Positions 8,842-16,700 of a stretch of 64,000 bases of DNA are shown here, piece after piece. The notes under the pieces were generated by a model that had not been told where the DNA came from, did not search any database, and was given only the letters and a program-made list of their open reading frames with translations. Position 1 is the stretch's first letter, and every line of letters starts with the position of its first letter. A program made the translations under genes and the position numbers. The DNA is taken from assembly GCF_003646465.1 (NCBI RefSeq), contig NZ_QZEX01000002.1, forward strand, positions 310,001-374,000. Reading direction: 5' to 3'. This DNA is from Chachezhania antarctica. Lineage in GTDB: Bacteria; Pseudomonadota; Alphaproteobacteria; Rhodobacterales; Rhodobacteraceae.

Positions 8842-10020
8842 ATGACCGGCCTCTCCAAGCTCCTTTCCGCGGCGCTCCTCGCGGCCACGGCCTCGCCCGC
8901 GTTCGCGCAATCCGCGCCGTTCGAAAACCTGAGCCTTTACGGGCACTTCTCCCCCGCGATCGTGTCCTTCGGCGATGGCGAGGCGACCTATACCGGGCTG
9001 GCCGACAACTCCTATTCCGGGGGACGCGTGGGGCTTTGGTACACCCTGCCCGGCGATCGCGTGCAGACCCGCTTCAATGCCGAGACCTCGCTGGGCCTGC
9101 GCCAATCCGCGTCGCTCTCACAGGACAACGTGCCCCCGGCCATCAACCTCAACGCCGCGACCGTCCGCAAGCTCGAGATGATCATCGAGACCGACCGCGC
9201 GGGCTCCTTCTCGCTGGGCCTGGGCAGCATGGCGTCTGACGGGGTCGCCGAATCCGATCTCTCCAGCACCCAGCTTGCCGCCTATGTTGGCATCTCCGAC
9301 ACCGCGGGCGGCTACGATTTCCGCACCGGCGACGGCGCGATTTCCACGGTGTCGGTCTACGACGCCTTCCCCACCTTCGACGGTGGCCGCGCCCCCCGCG
9401 CGCGCTGGGACAGCCCCGACCTGAGCCTGCACCAGTACGGCACGTTCAACGTCGCAGCAGCCCTTGGCATCAAGCTGACCGACGGCGTGGTGGTGGTAAA
9501 CGACTCGCTGGCCGATATCGGCCTCTTCTACCGCAACAGCCTTGGCGATTTCGAGGTAAAGACCTCCTTCGGCACGTCGCTCGCCCGGTCCGAGACCGAC
9601 ACCGCGCCACAGGCCGCGGGCTCTGCCAGCCTGCTCCACGCGCCATCGGGGTGGAGCCTGACCGCCGCCACCGGCACGCGCGAGGGCCAGGGCCAGTACA
9701 TCTACTCCAAGCTCGGCCTCACCCGGCGCTGGTCCGCCTGGGGGGACACGGCGGTCTCTGTCGATGCCTACCGCGGGGGGAACACGGTGGCGTCCGGGAC
9801 GCGGGCCAGTTCCTATGGCATAGGCGTGGTGCAGGATCTCGATCACCTCGACCTGCAATTCTACCTGGGCCTGCGCCGATACGAATACAGCGCCGGAGAC
9901 GCCGTCACCTACCGCACGTCGGATTCGATCCTGTTCGGCACGAAATGGGTCTTCGGCAAGCTCACCGCCCCCGTCCTGTCGACCCGGAAAACCGACGCGG
10001 ACTGGAGCGAAAGCGACTGA
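8842..10020 (+). CDS. porin-like outer-membrane beta-barrel protein
   Basis: A 392-residue protein with a clear Sec signal peptide (about residues 1-22, ending SPAFA before QSAP). The rest consists of alternating short amphipathic strands such as LSLYGHFSPAIVSF, GGRVGLWYTLPG, VQTRFNAETSLG and LDLQFYLGLRRYEYSA, the pattern of a Gram-negative porin. SLYGHFSPAI and VGLWY resemble the N-terminal strands of rhodobacterial porins. It does not end on the usual C-terminal phenylalanine; the tail TRKTDADWSESD follows the last strand, which argues for a divergent member. No operon partners are visible. Substrate is unknown. Confidence 0.7.
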   Translation: MTGLSKLLSAALLAATASPAFAQSAPFENLSLYGHFSPAIVSFGDGEATYTGLADNSYSGGRVGLWYTLPGDRVQTRFNAETSLGLRQSASLSQDNVPPAINLNAATVRKLEMIIETDRAGSFSLGLGSMASDGVAESDLSSTQLAAYVGISDTAGGYDFRTGDGAISTVSVYDAFPTFDGGRAPRARWDSPDLSLHQYGTFNVAAALGIKLTDGVVVVNDSLADIGLFYRNSLGDFEVKTSFGTSLARSETDTAPQAAGSASLLHAPSGWSLTAATGTREGQGQYIYSKLGLTRRWSAWGDTAVSVDAYRGGNTVASGTRASSYGIGVVQDLDHLDLQFYLGLRRYEYSAGDAVTYRTSDSILFGTKWVFGKLTAPVLSTRKTDADWSESD

Positions 10021-10045
10021 GCGGCGCACCCCCGGTAACCCCGCC

Positions 10046-10070
10046 GTAGGGTGCGTGGTCCCCACGCACC
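10046..10070 (+). repeat. palindromic repeat, copy 1 of 4
   Basis: GTAG followed by the inverted pair GGTGCGTGG (10050-10058) and CCACGCACC (10062-10070), with a 3-base loop. Three further copies occur at 26868, 28955 and 40410, all between genes. It resembles a REP-like extragenic palindrome. Confidence 0.7.
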
Positions 10071-10133
10071 GCCCCCGGCGCTGTTGATTCCGAGCCGCCC
10101 CCAAGGTAGCCTGATCCTTGATCGGAGGCACCC

Positions 10134-10532
10134 ATGAAACCACTCATAGTTGTACTAGCATCGCTCGCAGCCCTGTCCGTACCGGTGTCCGCCGTGGCGG
10201 ATGTGAAGCTGAAGGGCAAGCACATGAACCTGAATGTCGGCAAGCACGGCATCAAGGGCGCGACGCTGAAGGGCGGCCCTGCCAACGTCAACATCGGCAC
10301 GCACGGTGTGAAGGGCGTGACGGCAAAGGGCAAGCACGCCAACGTCAACGTCGGCAAGCACGGCGTGAAGGGCGGCACCGTCAAAGGCAAGCACGGCAAC
10401 GTGAATGTCGGGAAAGACGGGGTGAAGGGCGGATCCGTGAAGGGCAAGCACGGGAACTTCAGGCTTTCCGCCGACGGGAAGACCTGCCTGACGGCCAAGG
10501 GTCAGGTGGCGAATTTGTCGAAGTGTCATTGA
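10134..10532 (+). CDS. secreted Lys/His/Gly repeat protein, function unknown
   Basis: A 132-residue protein I cannot assign to a family. It begins with a good signal peptide (residues 1-22, ending VPVSAVA). Four tandem 19-residue repeats follow from residue 27 (pattern KGKHxNVNVGKHGVKGxTx), then a partial fifth and a short tail with two cysteines (DGKTCLTAKG and LSKCH), which could form a disulfide. The repeats are strongly basic and glycine-rich, with regularly spaced valine and asparagine, which suggests a beta-solenoid or fibre-like secreted protein. Histidines recur at fixed positions, so metal, heparin-like or DNA binding are all possible. GGAGGCACCC precedes the ATG. It sits at the left edge of the AT-rich island but has normal high-GC codon use. 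Confidence 0.75.
   Translation: MKPLIVVLASLAALSVPVSAVADVKLKGKHMNLNVGKHGIKGATLKGGPANVNIGTHGVKGVTAKGKHANVNVGKHGVKGGTVKGKHGNVNVGKDGVKGGSVKGKHGNFRLSADGKTCLTAKGQVANLSKCH
10212..10439 (+). repeat. four tandem 57-base coding repeats
   Basis: The repeat array of the Lys/His protein is also visible in DNA: four in-frame units of 57 bases built around AAGCACGGCAACGTCAA and GTGAAGGGC variants. Units 3 and 4 are the most alike. The pattern could expand or contract by recombination. It is a coding repeat, not a CRISPR. Confidence 0.75.
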
Positions 10533-10659
10533 TATTTCCCTGCGGAAATCGAAGGGTTATGATGGAAATATAGTGTACGCGTAGGCAACACCGACCCAAC
10601 GCAACTATAAACCTCGCTATCCAGAAAAAGTCAGAGATACCTCTTTATTGGTTTGAAAA

Positions 10660-11169
10660 ATGAGCGAGTTTGACCCGAAGTACAACGACGAAGACGTTCG
10701 AAAGATCTTTGAACGTTACCAAAGGAAATCTGCGGTAATGAAAGAAATTTGTGATCGTCGACATGATAGATCCTTAAAGAAATCCCTTGCGCGGGACTTT
10801 CTCACTGTCACGGCATCTGCGCTTGTGTTGGGCTTAGGTTTTTTTGGATCCAATCAAATTGCACTCCTTCTGGGAATTCCAGATCATGTTGCGTCCTTTG
10901 CCATGAGCATTGCAACATTCATGCTTCTAGCCTCCTCTATTTGGCAAATCTCTGCAGACCGACTTACTGCTTTTCAGAACTACAGAGGCATTCAAGAATT
11001 TGCTGCGATCGCGAACAAAATAGAGTACATCTCATGCGGACGTGAGCTTGACGATAATGCCGCGACTTACTGGGCGAAGGAGATCGTCCTTATGTATGAC
11101 ACTGCGGCCCGAGACATCCCACGAATCTCTGACGATGAACATGCCCAAGCAAAAAGACGCTTGGTATGA
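10660..11169 (+). CDS. SLATT-like two-helix membrane protein
   Basis: A 169-residue protein in sequence that is visibly poorer in G and C than its surroundings. An N-terminal charged helical region (residues 1-47) leads into two hydrophobic helices (about 48-66, including ALVLGLGFFGS, and about 76-96, including FAMSIATFMLLASSIW). A soluble helical region with AFQNYRGIQEFAAIANK follows. This topology and the arginine/lysine-rich segment before the first helix resemble SLATT (SMODS/SLOG-associated 2TM effector) or DUF4231 proteins, which are thought to act as membrane-damaging effectors in nucleotide-signalling defence systems. The match is by pattern only. Its TGA overlaps the ATG of the next gene (ATGA), so the two are translationally coupled. 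No clear ribosome site precedes the start. Confidence 0.6.
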   Translation: MSEFDPKYNDEDVRKIFERYQRKSAVMKEICDRRHDRSLKKSLARDFLTVTASALVLGLGFFGSNQIALLLGIPDHVASFAMSIATFMLLASSIWQISADRLTAFQNYRGIQEFAAIANKIEYISCGRELDDNAATYWAKEIVLMYDTAARDIPRISDDEHAQAKRRLV

Positions 11170-11732
11170 GAAACTACTGTGATGCGATGGATTTGTTGAT
11201 CCATCAACCCATAGTTTCCGCATCCATTGCAGCGTCGATGGAAATTAATCTCCCGAATTGGTGCATTGTAGGCGGACTGATCCGAGATCTAGCTTGGGGA
11301 AAAGTGCTTAGCAGGCCCGTTTTTCCCAGAGATGTTGACCTTATTTACTTCAACGATAACGATACTCTAGCTGAAACGGATTGGGAACTTGAGCGGAAGC
11401 TTCAGCAGTCATCAGGTCTGCCGTTTCGCGTAAATAATCAAGCGCGCATGCATGAATTCAATTCAGAGGATAAATATACCAGCGTTGCTGACGCAATGGG
11501 AAAATTTCCATCAACCGTCAGCGCTATCGGAATTTCCGGTGCTCACGACCGGGCGCCCGTGATTTTTTCCATCTTTGGATACGGCGCTCTGTTTGATCCC
11601 GTATTCCAAATAACGCCACACTTTGTGAATAAGGGTCGATACAATGACTTCGAAGAATACTTAAAACGCAACAACTTGTTCGATAGGTGGCCCGAAGTTC
11701 CTGTTAGGATGGACGTTGACAGAGCTCAATAG
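11166..11732 (+). CDS. NTP_transf_6 (COG3575/DUF925) family nucleotidyltransferase
   Basis: A 188-residue protein with the signatures of the NTP_transf_6 group of DNA polymerase beta-like nucleotidyltransferases. It has the helix-turn motif IVGGLIRDLAWGK (about residues 33-45), the acidic catalytic pair in RDVDLIYF (about 55-62), the family hallmark VNNQARMHEF and a later FGYGALFDPVFQITP. The reaction of this family is not established. Its start overlaps the stop of the SLATT-like gene, which implies one transcript and a joint function. Both genes share the AT-rich composition and unusual codon use of the island, suggesting they arrived together by horizontal transfer. Possible roles are second-messenger synthesis for the membrane partner or an antitoxin-like modifying activity; neither is shown by the sequence. 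Confidence 0.75.
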   Translation: MRNYCDAMDLLIHQPIVSASIAASMEINLPNWCIVGGLIRDLAWGKVLSRPVFPRDVDLIYFNDNDTLAETDWELERKLQQSSGLPFRVNNQARMHEFNSEDKYTSVADAMGKFPSTVSAIGISGAHDRAPVIFSIFGYGALFDPVFQITPHFVNKGRYNDFEEYLKRNNLFDRWPEVPVRMDVDRAQ

Positions 11733-11817
11733 CAATTGATCACCTGGTAATCTAGGCACTAACGGTATTGCTACACAGGCTTTCTCGAAGTATTTTGTTT
11801 ATGTGACGCTGTCTACA

Positions 11818-11980
11818 CTACCACACCTCCCGCCCCTTCGTCCGGCTCAGATGGTCGGCCAGCACCTGCAGAATCGGCTCGAAGCAAACGCAGTATTCAA
11901 TGTCGTCGAAGCCGGGTTCGTCCACCGGAACATGTCTCCGAGCGGCGACCATGACGGAGTGGTTGCTCCAGCTCTCGAAA
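11818..11980 (-). pseudogene. decayed C-terminal copy of the small gene at 13303-13605
   Basis: The reverse strand encodes VPVDEPGFDDIEYCVCFEPI and then LQVLADHLSRTKGRE, nearly the same as the C-terminal half of the protein at 13303-13605. Similarity stops near 11980, and the open frame beyond it (to 12081) is unrelated and lacks the N-terminal half. It therefore looks like a truncated duplicate. It abuts the right edge of the AT-rich island. The remainder of the gap to 12091 shows no gene. Confidence 0.7.
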
Positions 11981-12090
11981 CGTCTCTGACAGGCTCCCGC
12001 GACGTGTCCCGAAGCCCGGCAGCAGCCCCCGCGTTCCGCGGACTTGATCATAGCCCGGAGCGCCCAGCATGGCCCCGCCACTCCAGGGGA

Positions 12091-13092
12091 TCAGGCCCGC
12101 AACGGAACCAGCAGCGTGGAGACGAGGCCTTCGGGCGCCCATTCGAATTCGAGCTGGCCGCCGGTGGCCTTGAGGATGTTCCGGATGATCCCGGTTCCCC
12201 CCGTCCGCGTCGGCGCCGCGATGGACGGGCCGCCGCGTTCCGTCCAGGTCAGGCGCAGCTGTTCGCCGGGGCCTGCGCCCTCGACCGTCCAGTCGACATC
12301 CACCCGGCCGCTCTCTGCCCCCAGCGCGCCGTATTTCACGGCGTTCGTCGACAGTTCGTGCAGGACGATCGACATGGGCGAGACAAGGTTGGGCGGGACC
12401 ACGACATCGGGTCCCTTGACGGCAAACTGGCGTTCGTCGATGGCCGCGTAGGCCGACACGATCGAACCGAGGAGGTTCGACAGCATCATGTCGTCCCCGG
12501 GTCTCAGCGCGTTCGAGAAGTGCACTTCGCTCAGTGCCGCAAGCCGCGCCGTCAGCATGTCGCCGAACTCGGTCACCGAGGAATGATGCCGCGCCGAAAG
12601 CTTCGTGATCACGGTCATCACGTTCACGATGTTCTTCAGCCGGTGCAGGATCTCGTCGTCGGCCAGCCGCCGGGCGCTGTCCTCGACGGTCCTTTTCTGG
12701 GTGATGTCCAGCTGCGAGCCGAAGAAGAACCGCAGGTTGCCGTCGGCGTCGAAGATCGGGCCGATCTGGAGCGCGTTGATGAACGGGGTGCCGTCCTTGC
12801 GGTAGTTGACGATCTCGACCGTATCGACCGCGCGGTTTTCCACCAGCGCCCGGACTTCCGCCACGCTTTCGGGCGTGGTCTCCGCGCCCTGCAGGAACCG
12901 GCAGTTGGCGCCGATGACCTCCTCTGCCGAGTAGCCCGTCAGCGCGCAGAACGCCGGGTTGACGAACACGATCGGATTGTCGGGGCTATGGGGATCCGTG
13001 ATGCACAACGGAAGCCGCGCATGATGCACGACGTCGAACATGGAATCCTTGTCCCTAAGGTTCCACCTAGGGGATGACGTATCGACCTGCAC
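12091..13092 (-). CDS. LOV-domain blue-light sensor histidine kinase, HWE family
   Basis: A 333-residue cytosolic photoreceptor kinase. Residues about 18-130 form a LOV-type PAS domain with the flavin-adduct motif GANCRFLQG (Cys64), the flavin-contacting asparagines in NYRKDGTPFIN (Asn96 and Asn106) and the signalling glutamine in GSQLDI (Gln127). The kinase region has the phosphoacceptor His150 in ILHRLKNIVNVM, the N-box HELSTNAVKYGAL and the WTERGG motif that defines HWE kinases. Known relatives autophosphorylate in blue light and often feed the general stress response or c-di-GMP pathways. The GTG start at 13092 is chosen because GGAGAGGG lies just upstream. No response regulator is adjacent. 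It lies downstream of the GTA cluster and is flanked by an intact and a decayed copy of the same small gene. Confidence 0.92.
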   Translation of the reverse strand: MQVDTSSPRWNLRDKDSMFDVVHHARLPLCITDPHSPDNPIVFVNPAFCALTGYSAEEVIGANCRFLQGAETTPESVAEVRALVENRAVDTVEIVNYRKDGTPFINALQIGPIFDADGNLRFFFGSQLDITQKRTVEDSARRLADDEILHRLKNIVNVMTVITKLSARHHSSVTEFGDMLTARLAALSEVHFSNALRPGDDMMLSNLLGSIVSAYAAIDERQFAVKGPDVVVPPNLVSPMSIVLHELSTNAVKYGALGAESGRVDVDWTVEGAGPGEQLRLTWTERGGPSIAAPTRTGGTGIIRNILKATGGQLEFEWAPEGLVSTLLVPLRA

Positions 13093-13157
13093 CAGACCCT
13101 CTCCGTAAGCAAGTCCGGGTTTTCCCGAAAGCGGTCGCGCGGTGCAAGACTACAAAA

Positions 13158-13172
13158 GTTAATTTGGTTAAC
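13158..13172. promoter_or_regulatory. inverted repeat upstream of the LOV kinase
   Basis: GTTAA-TTTGG-TTAAC is a symmetric site 66 bases before the kinase start. Related TTAA-containing sequences lie at 13268-13295 and at 13653-13668 (CTTAAACTTCGTTAAG), so this stretch may bind a common regulator. The spacing is not that of a canonical CtrA box. Confidence 0.35.
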
Positions 13173-13302
13173 GCGGTGCAGGCCAGGATGGAAGTCCGGC
13201 GGATGTAACAGAAATCCTGTTTCCGAAAGCCCAGATCCTGCGCCGCCCGGGCCGCGGTATCGTCGGATATTAACCGAACCGTCCGGACGCCGTTAACCGC
13301 CC

Positions 13303-13605
13303 TTACCCCGCCCGTCCCCGCGTCCGGCTGAGGTGGTCGGCCAGCACCTGCAGCACCAGTTCGAAACAGGCACAATAGTCGATGTCGTCGAAGCCGGGCT
13401 CGTCCACCAGGACGTGGCTTCGCGCGGCGGCCATGAGCGAGCCGTTGCCCCAGAACGGGTGCAGCTTGCCGAAGCGGTTGACGAAACGGTCGGCCTCCTC
13501 GGCCTCGCGGATCAGGCGGGTGCCAAGGGGCATCCGGCGGTCTTCCGGGACTGCATAAAGCGCGCGGGCCGCGCAGCTGACATCGCCGTGAAGGATCGGG
13601 CGCAT
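13303..13605 (-). CDS. conserved small protein, function unknown
   Basis: A 100-residue soluble protein that I do not recognise. It has an acidic helical N-terminal half (IREAEEADRFVNRFGKLHPF) and a C-terminal part SHVLVDEPGFDDIDYC followed by VLQVLADHLSRTRGR. The ATG at 13605 has a GGGAGG ribosome site. A second, decayed copy of its C-terminal half lies at 11818-11980, on the other side of the LOV kinase gene and in the same orientation, so the kinase is bracketed by direct repeats. The retained reading frame and good start suggest this copy is functional, perhaps linked to the kinase. Confidence 0.7.
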   Translation of the reverse strand: MRPILHGDVSCAARALYAVPEDRRMPLGTRLIREAEEADRFVNRFGKLHPFWGNGSLMAAARSHVLVDEPGFDDIDYCACFELVLQVLADHLSRTRGRAG

Positions 13606-13704
13606 GGTGCGACCTCCCGTTATTGGGACGGGAACAGGATACGCCCTGCCCCCTTAAACTTCGTTAAGCACGAGTCTCGTGCCGCGAATGCGCGCGTGCC
13701 GGGA

Positions 13705-16700
13705 TCAGACCGGCAGCGGCGCCGTCACCTCCGCCCCTGCGCCGAAGCGGGCCGAGATCTGGGAAACGGCGATGACTGCGCCGGCGCCGGGACTGTCGGC
13801 GGCCCGGTCGGCGGCGGCATAGGTCCAGGCGGGGGACGTGACCTCGACCTCGCGCAGCACGGTCCCGCCGTCGCGGACCTGCACGCGGTAGGCTTCGCGT
13901 TCCTCGCCCAAAGGCACGTCGCCGCCGTCCCAGCCGTCGCCGTCGATCCGCGTGCGGCGGATCCAGCCGGCGGTGATATCGCCCCCCGCTTCCGCCACCC
14001 GCAGGTGGCAGGGGCTGAGCGGGCGCAGCCCGATGCCGGTGAAGACCCGCGCGTGATGGGTATAGGCCGGGTCCGAGATCGGTTGCGACGCGGGGCCGAC
14101 GCGGTAGTGCCGTTCCTGCCCGCGCTGCGCCGGGGTCAGCGGCAATTGCCGCGGCACGCCGTTCAGGGCCACGACCCACGAGCCTTCGGGCCACGCGCCC
14201 GGCATCACCGCGTCGCTGCCCGCCTGCCCGCGCAGAAGGCCCGTCAGGCGATAGGTGTCGGTGGCGATGAGTTCCGCGTCGGTGAATTGCAGCACCTCCC
14301 ACACGTCCCCGTCGCCGATGGCGATCGCGTTGGCGCCGCCCAGCACGCGGGCCTTGGACGCCGCGGAGAAGGTGCCCGAGATCATGCGCACCTCCACCCC
14401 TGCGCCACGGTCCCACAGGCCCACCGGCCCCGTCTCCAGCGCGGTTTCCGTGGTGCCCGCCGTGGCGCCTGCCTCGATCACCATGTCGAGCGCATAGCCT
14501 TCGTCGTCCGCACTGCCATGCACCGCGACCGACCCCGGCCAGCGACGGCTGGTGACGGCGATGTGCGGTGCGTGGGGGATCTCCTCCCCCGTCAGGAGCG
14601 GCAGGTCCAGGAACAGCGCCGCCGCCGGGCCCGCCGCGTGATAGGCCGCGGTCAGGGGGGCGTCGTCGGGGTAATCGGCGGGGCGGTAGATGTCGGGTTC
14701 GACCCGCACCGCCTCGACGATCTGATGGGCGCCCTGCTCCACCCGGTCGATGCGGTAACGGCCGCCGGGAAGTTGGACCACGTCGCCCGCCCCAAGGCCA
14801 AGCCGCGAGGGCGGGAGCGCGAAACGGGCACTGTCGCGGGAGACGCGCGCTTCGGCCAGCCAGCGTTCGGCCACCTGCCGGCCTTCGGCGCGGGTCATCG
14901 ACAGCGGCAGGTCCGAGGTGGTGACGGACAGCTGCGCGTCGTCTGCCAGCGCCGCTTCCTCCGCGATCACGCCATGATCGGTCCCCGCCTCGGGGAAGCG
15001 GATGCGGACACGGCCGGCAAGCTCGGCCTCGGCGGCGCGGGTGCGTTCGAGGATGCCGTCGGCTTCGCCGTCCTCGACCATGTCGCCCGGGTCCAGTAAG
15101 GCCATGGGCGCGCCGGTGCGGTGTCGGAAGGACAGCGTGCCGCCATGTTCAACCGCATCGAACCCATAGCGCAGCATAAGCGGTTCCAGCGCCGCGCGGG
15201 CGTCGCCGTTGCGGTCCAGCTGGAAGCCGTGGACGATGCCATAAAGGCGCGAGACATCGGCATCCGTCACACCGGACCGGCGGCAGATCTCGTCCACGAC
15301 CGAGGCCAGCGTCCGTGCCCCGGCCCGGCCGTTCAGCCAGTGGCCGCGGGCATGGTTGCCGCCGTCGCTCCACAGCCCGCGATTGTTGGGGAAATGCGGA
15401 TAGGGGCGCAGGTCCCACGCCCAGACATAGGCGTTCGACAGGTCCACCATCGGGCCGCCGTAGACGGGCGAGACGGGGTTCTTCGCCGCGTCCTGCCAGT
15501 AGGTCAGCGTCGCCTTCAGGTACTGGAATTGAATGAAATCGTCCCGCTGCCCGTTCGAATGATACGGCAGGCGGCTTTCGGACGATTTCGGGTCGATGAA
15601 CTTGTTGGGCTGGTTGGTGCCCTTGTCGACCGCCGCGCAGCCCAGTTCGGTGAACCAGACCGGTTTCGATTGCGGCACCCACGGGGTTGCCGTGGCCTGC
15701 CGCACGCCGCCGATACGGTCGTGATGCGGGTTGTCCCACCAGCCCCGGATGTCCTTGTAGCGCCAGACCCATGGCTCCCCATGCGCGCCATCGGTGATCG
15801 GCGTGCGGATCTGCGCGTCGCGGTCGGCGTCCGAGGCATAGTACCAGTCATAGCCCTCGCCACCTTCGATATTGGCCTTCAGGTAGGCGGGTTCGTAGAT
15901 CGATCCCCACGCGGCATCGGCGTGATCCTCGCCCTCGCGCCAGTCGGACAGCGGCATGTAGTTGTCGATGCCGATGAAGTCGATCTGGGGATCCGCCCAG
16001 AGCGGGTCTAGGTGGAACAGCCGGTCATCCGTGCCCGGCGGCTGGTAGCCGAAATATTCCGACCAGTCGGCGGCATAGCCGATCTTCGTGTCCGGCCCCA
16101 GCAGGATCCGCGCCTGCGCGGCCAGTGTCCGCAGCGCCTGAACCGCCGGGAACCCGGTGGCGCCGCGGATCTGGGTCAGGGCGCGGAATTCCGAGCCGAT
16201 GCAGAATGCGTGCACCCCGCCCGCCGCCGCACAAAGCGCAGCGTAGTGCAGGATGAACCGGTTCAGCGACCATTCGTCGGGGCCGGTATAGGTGACCGTC
16301 CCATCGCCCACGGTGAAATCGCTGGCCTGCGCCGTGCCGAAGAACGCCGCGACCTCGGCATCTGCCGCCGCCGTCCCGTCGGGCGTGCCCAGCTGGTCGG
16401 GGGCCAGCGACGTGGTGATCCGCCCGCGCCATGGCAGCGCCGGCTGGCCGGTGCCGCCGGTCCACGGATCGGGGAGCGTGTTGCCCCCAAGCTGGTCCAT
16501 CAGCACGAAGGGGTAGAAGGTGACCTTGCGGCCATAAAGGTGGAAATGCCGGATCGCTTCCACCACGCTTTCATCGCAGGGCGTGCCGCCATAGATCGGG
16601 CGGCCGTCCTGCTGCGCGATCTGGTCCGCCGCCGCGCGCGGCAGGCCGGACACGGTCCACGGCATGGTGGACGCGTCGATCGTGGTGCTTTCGACCTTGG

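Noticed and set aside
10212-10439. Tandem repeats resembling a CRISPR or satellite array
   Set aside because: The 57-base units have no unique spacers, stay in frame and encode protein repeats behind a signal peptide.
13653-13668. CTTAAACTTCGTTAAG as a CtrA box
   Set aside because: The two TTAA half-sites are six bases apart, not the seven of the consensus. It is kept only as a possible symmetric site.
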